Positions 6,323 through 12,888 of a DNA stretch of 12,888 nucleotides are shown piece by piece; the stretch's first letter is position 1; every line of letters begins with the position of its first letter. The DNA comes from Rikenellaceae bacterium (GTDB lineage Bacteria; Bacteroidota; Bacteroidia; Bacteroidales; Rikenellaceae), in contig JAJBVQ010000090.1 in the NCBI GenBank assembly GCA_020859745.1, positions 1 through 12,888 on the forward strand. The letters run 5' to 3'. The notes under the pieces are model-generated. The model made no database searches and was not told the DNA's origin. It saw only the letters and a list, made by a program, of their open reading frames with translations. The translations under genes and the position numbers were made by a program.

Positions 6323-7069
6323 TTATAAATAGAAGGTCATCCCCAAGGCGATGGAGAAGATGTCGATCTTGAAGTTGGCGCCGCTGGTCTGCCTCGATCC
6401 GTGGTGGATCTGGTCGGTGGTCTGTTCGGTACGCTTATACTGGAATCCGAGCACGCCGATGGTGGCCTCCACGGCTGCAAAATCGTTGATGAATACGGCC
6501 ACCCCCGGCGAGCACACCAGCCCGAGCTTGTATATTTTGGTGTAAGTCCCGCTCAGGTCGCTGTCCGTTCCGGTAATCATCTTCCCCTGTCCGCCGCCAA
6601 GCTGGAGTTTGAGGTCGTTGATCAGCGCAAAACGCCGGCTGTTGCCCAGGTTGATGTAGTTCCGCAGGAAAATGGTCCCGGTATAGACGTGCTCGATGTT
6701 GTAGTAGTCGGAAATATCGAAACTCAGATCGTCGCCCAGCGAGAGGCTGACGTTGTCGATCTGGAGCATGGTCCGCTCATAGGTAAAGGCGACCCCGGCG
6801 GCGAGGTTGTTGGCGAACGAGTATCCGGCCATCGGACGGACGGCGAACGTATAACCCCGGCTGGAAAAATCTTTCAGCAGGCCGAACATTTTGAAGTCGT
6901 CGTTGTTATGCTGGGTGTAGGAGATGTTGCCGCCGAAAAACCACATCCCCTTGGGCATGAAGGTCTGTACGGTAATGCCGCGGTCGAATTTCTCGCGGGC
7001 CGCTGCACCGCCGACTGTTCCACCCGCCACGAGGGCGGCCATCAGCAGCATATATACGGTTTTTCTCAT
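6323..7069 (-). CDS. Outer-membrane beta-barrel protein, 248 aa
   Basis: The protein has a Sec signal peptide (MRKTVYMLLMAALVAGGTVG, cleavage probably after the AAA at 22-24) with no lipobox. The rest is alternating polar/apolar strands with aromatic girdle residues: GMWFFGGNISYTQ, YTFAVRPMAGYSF, AAGVAFTYERTM, VYTGTIFLRNYINL, FALINDLKLQLGGG and a final strand FSIALGMTFYL, which ends in an aromatic-rich pattern suited to BamA recognition. This fits an 8-10-strand OmpA/OmpX-like barrel; no periplasmic OmpA domain follows. The ATG at 7067-7069 is chosen over an open extension to 7132 because the signal peptide starts there. It precedes the PCMD lipoprotein by 21 nt and follows a terminator-like structure, so expression may be partly uncoupled from the upstream lipoproteins. 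A transport or anchoring role is plausible but unproven. Confidence 0.75.
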   Translation of the reverse strand: MRKTVYMLLMAALVAGGTVGGAAAREKFDRGITVQTFMPKGMWFFGGNISYTQHNNDDFKMFGLLKDFSSRGYTFAVRPMAGYSFANNLAAGVAFTYERTMLQIDNVSLSLGDDLSFDISDYYNIEHVYTGTIFLRNYINLGNSRRFALINDLKLQLGGGQGKMITGTDSDLSGTYTKIYKLGLVCSPGVAVFINDFAAVEATIGVLGFQYKRTEQTTDQIHHGSRQTSGANFKIDIFSIALGMTFYL

Positions 7070-7112
7070 CGTTATATTCTCGTTTTTCGGTAAGTTCGGT
7101 TCTGTCGGTACA

Positions 7113-7177
7113 CAAAAAGGGCTTTCCAACACTCCGGTCGCGCCGTTTTTCCGGCGAGGCGGATACCGGAAAGCCCT
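7113..7177 (-). terminator. Branched terminator or attenuator inside the lipoprotein cluster
   Basis: On the minus strand the arms AGGGCTTTCC (7168-7177) and GGAAAGCCCT (7118-7127) pair perfectly over 10 bp, and the second arm runs into TTTTTGTG. The 40-nt loop contains an inner hairpin CGCCG/CGGCG (7152-7156 with 7141-7145) and further GC pairing. It begins 21 nt after the stop of the 7199-9529 gene and ends 44 nt before the beta-barrel start, so it is most simply a partial terminator that sets relative expression within the cluster. Confidence 0.75.
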
Positions 7178-7198
7178 GTTTTATATCAATGTTATCGG

Positions 7199-9529
7199 TT
7201 AATCCGCCGGCTGCACCCAGCCCGATGCGGGAATGGGGAAATCCCATCCCAGATTGAATTCGTCTACATACAATGTGGACCCGTTCCCTCCGCAAAAATC
7301 CCCTCCCCACCGGCTGCTTGTAGCTACGATCACGATATGGTCTACTGCCAAATTGATTTTGGCCGGATCATATTGGATCGGCAGTACGAAATGGACATAA
7401 TCGGCCATATTCGTTTCCCCGACCGTGTGCAACTGGGCGAATCCGACCACAGAAGAATGATCCAGGGAAGCCATATTATAGCTCAACGGCCGGGAAGAAG
7501 CGCTCCCCCAATGTTCCAGACTGATATAAATCTGGCACTGATCCGGCGTCCCCTTCAATTCGTCATGAGTCACATTACCTTTGCCGCCGTAAGTGATATT
7601 GGTCGATATATACTTGAAATAGCCTTCAAAATATATCGGCCTGCCGGAAAACGGACGACCGAATTTCGGACTCAGTTTTGTACCTTCGACCAAATTACCC
7701 AGGTCTATATTTGTCTTGAAACTTCCGCAAAACAGGTTACCGGCAGCATGATCTACCATGCTTACTCCGCCTACACTGGTCAATTTAGCAGCCTGTTTTC
7801 TAGTACCCTCCACAGCGACATCCGAAGTAGGTGCGGTATTGCTGTCAAATCCACCGGCAGCAGATGAAGTGACTCCCTCATTCCCGGTAGCCCAATAAAC
7901 ATATGAAGCCGAACTCGCCGGATACCACGTTTTACCGCTCTGTGCCCATTCATCGAATCCGAAATTGAATCCAGAAATATCGGTATAGATACCCGTTGAG
8001 AATGCGGAGATCGATCCCGGCGCCAAATCGTCGCCTACCGGACGGTATTCATAGAGCGTGTTCGGTTCTAAACCTGTCAGCAGGCAGCGGAAACTTTTCT
8101 GCGCCTGATCCACATCGGAAGCCTGCACCGATACGGTTTGCCAGGCATCGTCGCCGCTTCCCAGCACACGGTACTGGAATCCCAATCCCGTCGGGGCAGC
8201 CGTTCCCAGCCATTTCGCCGTCACGTAGGCATATTTCGCCCCCACGCCCGGAATACCGTTCACCAATTCGGAGGTCAGGGCTATCCCGTTAGAGAAATCG
8301 CGCGCCACGGACAAACTGATCGTCTGTGTCACCAACTGGTTGTCGAAGTCATACACTTCGATATCGACCGGATAAATCCCCTCGGGCAATAGCGCTCCGT
8401 CCAGCTTTGCCGTGTTCATCAGCCCGGAAAAATCGATCCAGGTATCGGTCACCCCCACGACGGTGCCTTCGTGCCAAGTAACCAGGCCGGCCAGTGCCGT
8501 CCGCTGCGCTTCGTCGGCGGCCATATCATTATCCCCCCCCAGATTGACCATCCCCGGCAGCCCGTACTTAAGCAACGTGGTAGCATCCTCGTGCCGGATC
8601 CGCAAGCGCTGAATGCCGGCATCGGCATGAATATTCACTTTGATCTGCCCGTTGCGGGTATCCACATTGGTCACCAGCGGCTCCCGGATACTGATCCCGT
8701 CGGCGCGGCTCACCACGGGCAGAGGCCGCGTCTGGTCTTTCACGCCGAACGGGAATTCGTACTCCTTGGTGTCGGTCTTGACCGACAGGCGGAACATCGT
8801 ACCGCCGTCCGATGGATCCCCGACCGGATTCATTTTCACGGAAAACCGGTAAAAATCCCCGGGCTCGGCATCCGCAATGGTACGGATATAAATCTGCCGT
8901 TTATCCGGACTTTGCCTATTGACAGCCCTGAATATCAACACGAAAGTCCCTTTCTTCGTCTGGTTGATCCACCCCTCCTGTCCGGCGTCGGCCTCGGTCT
9001 GCGTAAAAGTCAACGTATCCCGCCCGGCATAATCCTCGGTCGGCTTGACCACCAGGCTGTATTCCGGGAAATTATCCTTGATTGCCTGCTCGAAATCGGT
9101 CACCAGTACTTTGACGTTCGCGATCTTGCAGACCATCACCACCGGAGTGTTCTGCCCAGCCTTGACCGTCACGGATTCGGCCCCGCCGTACCTCGGCTCA
9201 CCGAACGTCGAAGCCTCCGGAGTTTCGTTGTTATCCTCCGCATATACCGTATATACGCCCTCTTTCAATTTGATCGACCGCACCGTCCGGTGGTCGTCGT
9301 AATGCGCCACGGTATCCCCTTTCTGGTCCACGATGTCCAGCGTGTAGCCGATATCGTCACGCAACGAGTTCGTCCCTTTCACCCGCACGGCATCGTCCTG
9401 CTCGAAAGCGAACGAGATCGTCCCCTCCCCGGCGCCCAGATCGCTGCGGGTACAGCCGGTCACCTGCGCGAGCAACGCCAGGCTGACCACCCACCCCGTA
9501 ATATGTGCCATGTATTTAAAACGCTTCAT
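7199..9529 (-). CDS. DUF4493 + fn3-like + PCMD multidomain lipoprotein, 776 aa
   Basis: The protein has a lipoprotein signal peptide (lipobox VTGC, Cys26). Residues about 35-260 are DUF4493-like: EGTISFAF, GYTLDIVDQKGDTV, the LKEGVYTVYAE motif, CKIANVKVLVTDF at 134-146. Residues about 292-411 are a module shared with two neighbours (see findings), with WIDFSGLM at 364-371. Residues about 430-515 are fn3-like (YAYVTAKW ... GLEPNTLYEYRPVGD). Residues about 521-765 are PCMD, with YWATGNEGVT, KFGRPFSGRPI, HIVIVATSSRWGGDFCGG and STLYVDEFNL. The ATG at 9527-9529 is chosen because the 11 codons before it do not form part of the signal peptide. It starts 53 nt after the previous gene. The PCMD segment has clearly lower GC than the rest. 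It is probably a surface-exposed binding protein; ligand unknown. Confidence 0.82.
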   Translation of the reverse strand: MKRFKYMAHITGWVVSLALLAQVTGCTRSDLGAGEGTISFAFEQDDAVRVKGTNSLRDDIGYTLDIVDQKGDTVAHYDDHRTVRSIKLKEGVYTVYAEDNNETPEASTFGEPRYGGAESVTVKAGQNTPVVMVCKIANVKVLVTDFEQAIKDNFPEYSLVVKPTEDYAGRDTLTFTQTEADAGQEGWINQTKKGTFVLIFRAVNRQSPDKRQIYIRTIADAEPGDFYRFSVKMNPVGDPSDGGTMFRLSVKTDTKEYEFPFGVKDQTRPLPVVSRADGISIREPLVTNVDTRNGQIKVNIHADAGIQRLRIRHEDATTLLKYGLPGMVNLGGDNDMAADEAQRTALAGLVTWHEGTVVGVTDTWIDFSGLMNTAKLDGALLPEGIYPVDIEVYDFDNQLVTQTISLSVARDFSNGIALTSELVNGIPGVGAKYAYVTAKWLGTAAPTGLGFQYRVLGSGDDAWQTVSVQASDVDQAQKSFRCLLTGLEPNTLYEYRPVGDDLAPGSISAFSTGIYTDISGFNFGFDEWAQSGKTWYPASSASYVYWATGNEGVTSSAAGGFDSNTAPTSDVAVEGTRKQAAKLTSVGGVSMVDHAAGNLFCGSFKTNIDLGNLVEGTKLSPKFGRPFSGRPIYFEGYFKYISTNITYGGKGNVTHDELKGTPDQCQIYISLEHWGSASSRPLSYNMASLDHSSVVGFAQLHTVGETNMADYVHFVLPIQYDPAKINLAVDHIVIVATSSRWGGDFCGGNGSTLYVDEFNLGWDFPIPASGWVQPAD

Positions 9530-9582
9530 ACCAACATTTTTCCATTCATAATATGCTTCCACACCGTGGGTCTCCGCCCAGC

Positions 9583-11034
9583 CTATTCGGTCAGGTAAAT
9601 ACTCAGGGTCGCCTCTTTCACGGCCCCCGACGCATCGCCCATCTTCAGGCCGAACTTATGCACGGCCGGCCCGTTAGCCGCCGGATCGGCCACTCCACCC
9701 AACAACTCCATCAGGCCGCCGACCGAGAACGTATGGCTTTTCTTGCCTTTGATCGGCACATCGGGATCGAGTATCCCGATCTCCTGACTGGCGAACATAT
9801 TCACCCACCACATGCTTTCATCCACATCGCCGGGCTTTTCCGAAACAGCCGGCGGATTGGCGATGTCGAACGGCACTTTGTTGGCAAGCCCGAGGCCCGG
9901 CAAAAGGGCGGCCAACGCGTCCGACTCGATGGTCACGTACAACTGGTCGATCCCCTTCGGGGCATCGAAACGCACGTCGATCTTGTTGTTGTCCGCCACC
10001 GACACGGTCAGCTGCTGGCTTATATCGAATGTGTTGCCGTTGTAATTCGCCCCGACAATGCCGAACTCATCGCCGCCCGGCTCGTCGCCGCCTTCGTTCT
10101 CCCAGTTGTCGTTGTTCGGGCCGCCGTCGATGATCCCGTCACCGTCCGGTATTTCGACCATGTGCTCCGAGTCGATGGTGCTGTAATCCACCGTTACGGA
10201 CGAGGACAGCGATCCGGTCTGCTGGTAGCTGACCTTGACTTTATGCCACTGCATGGCCGCTACGTTCGATATAATTTTGGTCTGCCCTTCCCCGTCGCCG
10301 AGGGGTTTACCGTCTTCGATGCGGGTACCGGTCACCTTGACATAGAGCTTGCCGTCGTCCGGCACTTTGAAATAGCCGGCGCGCGTCTCGCCGACGGCAT
10401 AGTTCAGGTCGGCGGTCACTTTCTTCGCCGTCGCAGGGTCGGTATAGTCGAAATAGACTTGTACCGACGGATTCTCCACCTTGTCGAGGAAATCCTGGTC
10501 GTAATCCACCGTCACCTTGACATTGGCCAGCTTGCACACCAGGTCGACTTTGGTCAGTTCGGAGATACGCACGGTAAAGTCCTGCACACCATAGTAATAC
10601 GGCGTTTCCCAATCCGCCAGCGGCTCGGTCGGCAGGCTCGCCGCTTCGAGCTTGTATTTACCCGAAGGGATGGTCACCAGCTGTCCGCTGACCTCCGCAA
10701 AGGTCTCCCATTTATAATCCTCACCCGTGAGGTTATTGTGTACGACGCTTCCCGCCTTGTAGTCCAGAATGGCGAGGCGGAAGGTTTCGACGTCGGGCAC
10801 CGCGGCGCCGTCGGCTTTGGTCTTTCCGTCCGGCTCCACAACGATGAAGTCGCCCTGACGGTCGAGTGTGCCGACGCTCATGGTTCCCATGCGCCCCTGA
10901 TCGGGGTTGTTCGGCGAATAGGGGTCTTTCGCATCGACGCAGGAGGTGAAAACAGCCCCCGTTCCGAGAACGAGCGCTGCGGCCAGTGCAGCCGTCCGTA
11001 ATTTGCTATATGTTCCGTATGCTTTCATTTCCAT
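9583..11034 (-). CDS. DUF4493-type lipoprotein with acidic linker, no PCMD domain
   Basis: The 483-residue protein has a lipoprotein signal peptide (lipobox FTSC, Cys32). Residues about 50-275 are DUF4493-like: VETFRLAILDYKAGSVV, IPSGKYKLEAAS, a conserved CKLANVKVTVDYDQDF at 167-182 and a long pair of beta strands. Residues 296-322 are an acidic Gly/Asp/Asn linker that begins PDGDGIIDGG, resembling Ca-binding loops. Residues about 345-483 are the middle module also found in the neighbouring genes (TFSVGGLMELL), and the protein ends there without an fn3 or PCMD domain. The ATG at 11032-11034 is used, but the ATG two codons later (11026-11028) is equally possible. It starts 44 nt after the stop of the upstream gene, so they are probably co-transcribed. 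It is likely a surface lipoprotein; its role is unknown. Confidence 0.8.
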   Translation of the reverse strand: MEMKAYGTYSKLRTAALAAALVLGTGAVFTSCVDAKDPYSPNNPDQGRMGTMSVGTLDRQGDFIVVEPDGKTKADGAAVPDVETFRLAILDYKAGSVVHNNLTGEDYKWETFAEVSGQLVTIPSGKYKLEAASLPTEPLADWETPYYYGVQDFTVRISELTKVDLVCKLANVKVTVDYDQDFLDKVENPSVQVYFDYTDPATAKKVTADLNYAVGETRAGYFKVPDDGKLYVKVTGTRIEDGKPLGDGEGQTKIISNVAAMQWHKVKVSYQQTGSLSSSVTVDYSTIDSEHMVEIPDGDGIIDGGPNNDNWENEGGDEPGGDEFGIVGANYNGNTFDISQQLTVSVADNNKIDVRFDAPKGIDQLYVTIESDALAALLPGLGLANKVPFDIANPPAVSEKPGDVDESMWWVNMFASQEIGILDPDVPIKGKKSHTFSVGGLMELLGGVADPAANGPAVHKFGLKMGDASGAVKEATLSIYLTE

Positions 11035-11078
11035 ACTGTTTTATTTCCGTTATCATGGATGCGCGAACCGCCGCGCGA

Positions 11079-12888
11079 TCAGTCGAAATCGTACCCGAGT
11101 TCGACATTGTCGATCAGCAGCACATTCCCGATGTGCAAGCCGTCTGTCTTTTTCGTATAGTCCGGGCCGCCGTCGGGCGTTCCGACATTTTGCCAGCGTA
11201 AGTCCGAGCTGAAGAACACCTTGAGCACCGCAGCTCGCTTGGTCATGTCCGTATAATCGATCTTCAGCGTATGTTTGGTCATATTCGGGACCTCGGTTCC
11301 GTCGTTCCAGGATGCTCCGCCGATCCGGCTCCCGTCCTCTGCATATACTTCGACCCGGATCAGGAACTCCTTGGGCGAACCGTCCACCGACGGGGTAAAA
11401 GCGTACTGGAAATTCAGCGTCGCCGGCCGTGAGGCGAATGCCGCCCCGCTTTCCGTAATGGTTTCTCCCTGGAACGTTTCGTATGGATAGGTTACTTTCG
11501 TCTTGGACGACCAGCTTTTGGCATAATATTCCCACACTTCAGAAGCGTTCCCCAACGGCGAAGCGGAATAACTCCCCAGGTAGAGCACCGCCGCACTGGT
11601 ATTGCGCACCCTCGCCCCCAATGCCGGCGAACCGCCGCCGGAAAAGAAGCTTCCTTCGTTGTCTCCCCCAGACTTGGCGTAACTGCCCTGCCCCCAACCG
11701 GTGGTCCGGAGCTGCACCGCTTTCCGGTAAACGTTACCCGGATTGTTAACCAAGATGGTTCCGTTGTTGGCCGATACTTCGGAAACCGGTTCGGTTCCCG
11801 ATCCGGAATCGGAGTTCATGCTTAAAGTCCGCTGCGAAGTGGTCAGCGGGTTCCGCGTCGCCCATCCCGTCGGCGGAGCCTGTACGGCAACACCCAATGC
11901 CGTGGTCGAAGCCGCCTCGTTCCATCCGGCTGCGAATCCGCCGTCCTCCACCCCCGGTAGGGCCAAAGCCTGCTCGGTAGTCCAGGTAGCGGCGCTGCCG
12001 GCCGGCACGATCTCCCGTCCGTTGACCGACACCCGGAATTCATATTCCGTACCCGCCTGCAATCCGCGCAATGCGTACTGCACGGCATAAAATCCCTCCC
12101 CGTCAGGCGCACCGCCGTTCGTCGGAGTAAATACGACATCGCCGCTCTCTCCCTCGACAGCATCGCTCCAACCCTGCGCCGAAGTTTTCCTGTATTGCAG
12201 CACGGGGTGCGTGCCGTTGATAAAATCATAGTTGGCACGGACGGTAAAGAATGCCCGCGTGGACCAGATGTCCGCCGCTGAAATATCGGCCATGCTGACC
12301 GTCGGCTTTTTGATCTCGGCCTTGACCGTGCACGGATAGCCGGTCTCCGGATTCTGGCCGTAGTTATCGGTCACTTCGATACTGAAATCGTACTGCGCCG
12401 CAGAACCGTCCTCCTGCGCCCTCATGGCATCGGAGAAATCGATCCACACGCCCGTAGAGAACGACGCGTCATCCGGGGAGTTCAGCCCCTCGCTCCACAC
12501 GAAACCGGCGGCCCGGAGCTTGGCCCGCAGCGGATCGTTCTCCGGCAGTCCGGCCAGGTCGATCACCGTCTGCCCGTCGAGCTTCGACGCCAGCACGCCG
12601 CTCGCCCCGTCGTTCAGCCGGATGATGAACGACGAAACACCGCCCGGAACTTGCGCCGACAAACTCCATACAGGCACCTCGCCTTCGAAAACATTCCGGC
12701 TCACGCCGTTTTCGAAACCTTTTATTGTTATTGTTGGTTTGTCTTTCGGCAGGAAATATTGCGGCACCTCGATGGTGATATCCTTTTCCGGATTGAGTTC
12801 GTCGTCGGTTCCGATAATAATGACCTTGGTACTCCCGACATCGGAAGATACTTTGAGTTTTAGCTTGTAATAGTCGGCAGCATTAGCC
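11079..12888 (-). CDS. Large multidomain lipoprotein-type protein, 5' end missing (divergent PCMD)
   Basis: The frame is open from the high-coordinate edge (first full codon 12885-12887) to a TGA at 11079-11081, giving 602 residues without the start or signal peptide. A GTG at 12765-12767 is internal and is not the true start, because upstream codons (ANAADYYKLKLKVSSDVGST and on) read like coding beta-sheet protein. Residues about 84-193 are the module shared with the next two genes (VWIDFSDAM). About 200-306 is fn3-like (AFFTVRANYDF ... GLQAGTEYEFRVSVNG). About 308-602 is a divergent PCMD-like lectin-type domain with GFAAGWNEA, ASRPATLNFQYAF, RVEVYAEDGSRIGGASWND and a closing GNVLLIDNVELGYDF. 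By analogy with its neighbours the missing N-terminus probably holds a lipobox and DUF4493 domain. Substrate unknown. Confidence 0.75.
   Translation of the reverse strand, partial: ANAADYYKLKLKVSSDVGSTKVIIIGTDDELNPEKDITIEVPQYFLPKDKPTITIKGFENGVSRNVFEGEVPVWSLSAQVPGGVSSFIIRLNDGASGVLASKLDGQTVIDLAGLPENDPLRAKLRAAGFVWSEGLNSPDDASFSTGVWIDFSDAMRAQEDGSAAQYDFSIEVTDNYGQNPETGYPCTVKAEIKKPTVSMADISAADIWSTRAFFTVRANYDFINGTHPVLQYRKTSAQGWSDAVEGESGDVVFTPTNGGAPDGEGFYAVQYALRGLQAGTEYEFRVSVNGREIVPAGSAATWTTEQALALPGVEDGGFAAGWNEAASTTALGVAVQAPPTGWATRNPLTTSQRTLSMNSDSGSGTEPVSEVSANNGTILVNNPGNVYRKAVQLRTTGWGQGSYAKSGGDNEGSFFSGGGSPALGARVRNTSAAVLYLGSYSASPLGNASEVWEYYAKSWSSKTKVTYPYETFQGETITESGAAFASRPATLNFQYAFTPSVDGSPKEFLIRVEVYAEDGSRIGGASWNDGTEVPNMTKHTLKIDYTDMTKRAAVLKVFFSSDLRWQNVGTPDGGPDYTKKTDGLHIGNVLLIDNVELGYDFD

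Noticed and set aside
7070..7132. Longer N-terminus for the beta-barrel protein starting at 7132
   Set aside because: It would place 21 extra residues ahead of a complete Sec signal peptide and overlaps the terminator structure.
9553..11001. Plus-strand open frame of 482 codons opposite the DUF4493 lipoprotein
   Set aside because: Antisense to a gene with lipobox and DUF4493 pattern; the plus product has no signal or recognisable domain, and the codon-bias shadow explains its length.
12765..12767. GTG start for the upstream lipoprotein
   Set aside because: The frame stays open to the window edge and codes for ordinary beta-sheet-like sequence, so the real start lies outside the window.

Overview
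The window looks like a high-GC member of the Bacteroidales, most likely an Alistipes/Rikenellaceae-type gut bacterium. The reasons are: several lipoproteins with DUF4493-like and PCMD-like (putative carbohydrate metabolism) domains, families largely confined to Bacteroidales; a GC content in the high fifties by hand count of sample lines; weak or absent Shine-Dalgarno sequences with A/T-rich leaders; and a candidate Bacteroidetes-type promoter (-33 TTTG, -7 TAnnTTTG-like). This assignment is an inference from family recognition; no search was run. All convincing genes lie on the minus strand, so transcription runs from high to low coordinates.

Region A (12888 down to about 4550) is a surface-lipoprotein cluster. 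In transcription order it holds: a large lipoprotein-type protein cut off by the window edge (11079-12888); a DUF4493-type lipoprotein (9583-11034); a DUF4493 + fn3-like + PCMD lipoprotein (7199-9529); a branched intrinsic terminator or attenuator (7113-7177); a small outer-membrane beta-barrel protein (6323-7069); and a second PCMD lipoprotein (4616-6301). It ends at a perfect 16-bp terminator hairpin (4553-4589). The proteins are mosaics of a few modules (DUF4493, an unnamed middle module, fn3-like, PCMD). They probably form or decorate a cell-surface assembly, perhaps binding glycan or host material. The function is not established.

Region B (about 4524 down to 588) starts at a candidate promoter and holds three genes: a di-heme c-type cytochrome fused to a YVTN-like beta-propeller (2552-4411); a chorismatase/XanB2/FkbO-like protein of the RidA superfamily, starting 3 nt after the cytochrome stop (1364-2548); and a cupin lipoprotein resembling D-lyxose ketol-isomerases (588-1304). 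An exported redox enzyme tightly coupled to a cytosolic chorismate-type enzyme is the least expected grouping here and the best candidate for an undescribed system.

Region C (485 down to 1) holds a small VOC/glyoxalase-fold protein (168-485) and the first 46 codons of a dihydroxyacetone kinase DhaK-type subunit (1-139), 28 nt apart. With the cupin isomerase-like gene upstream they suggest handling of a short-chain ketose. No rRNA, tRNA, CRISPR array, insertion sequence or transposase gene was seen, and there is no gene-free stretch longer than about 205 bases.
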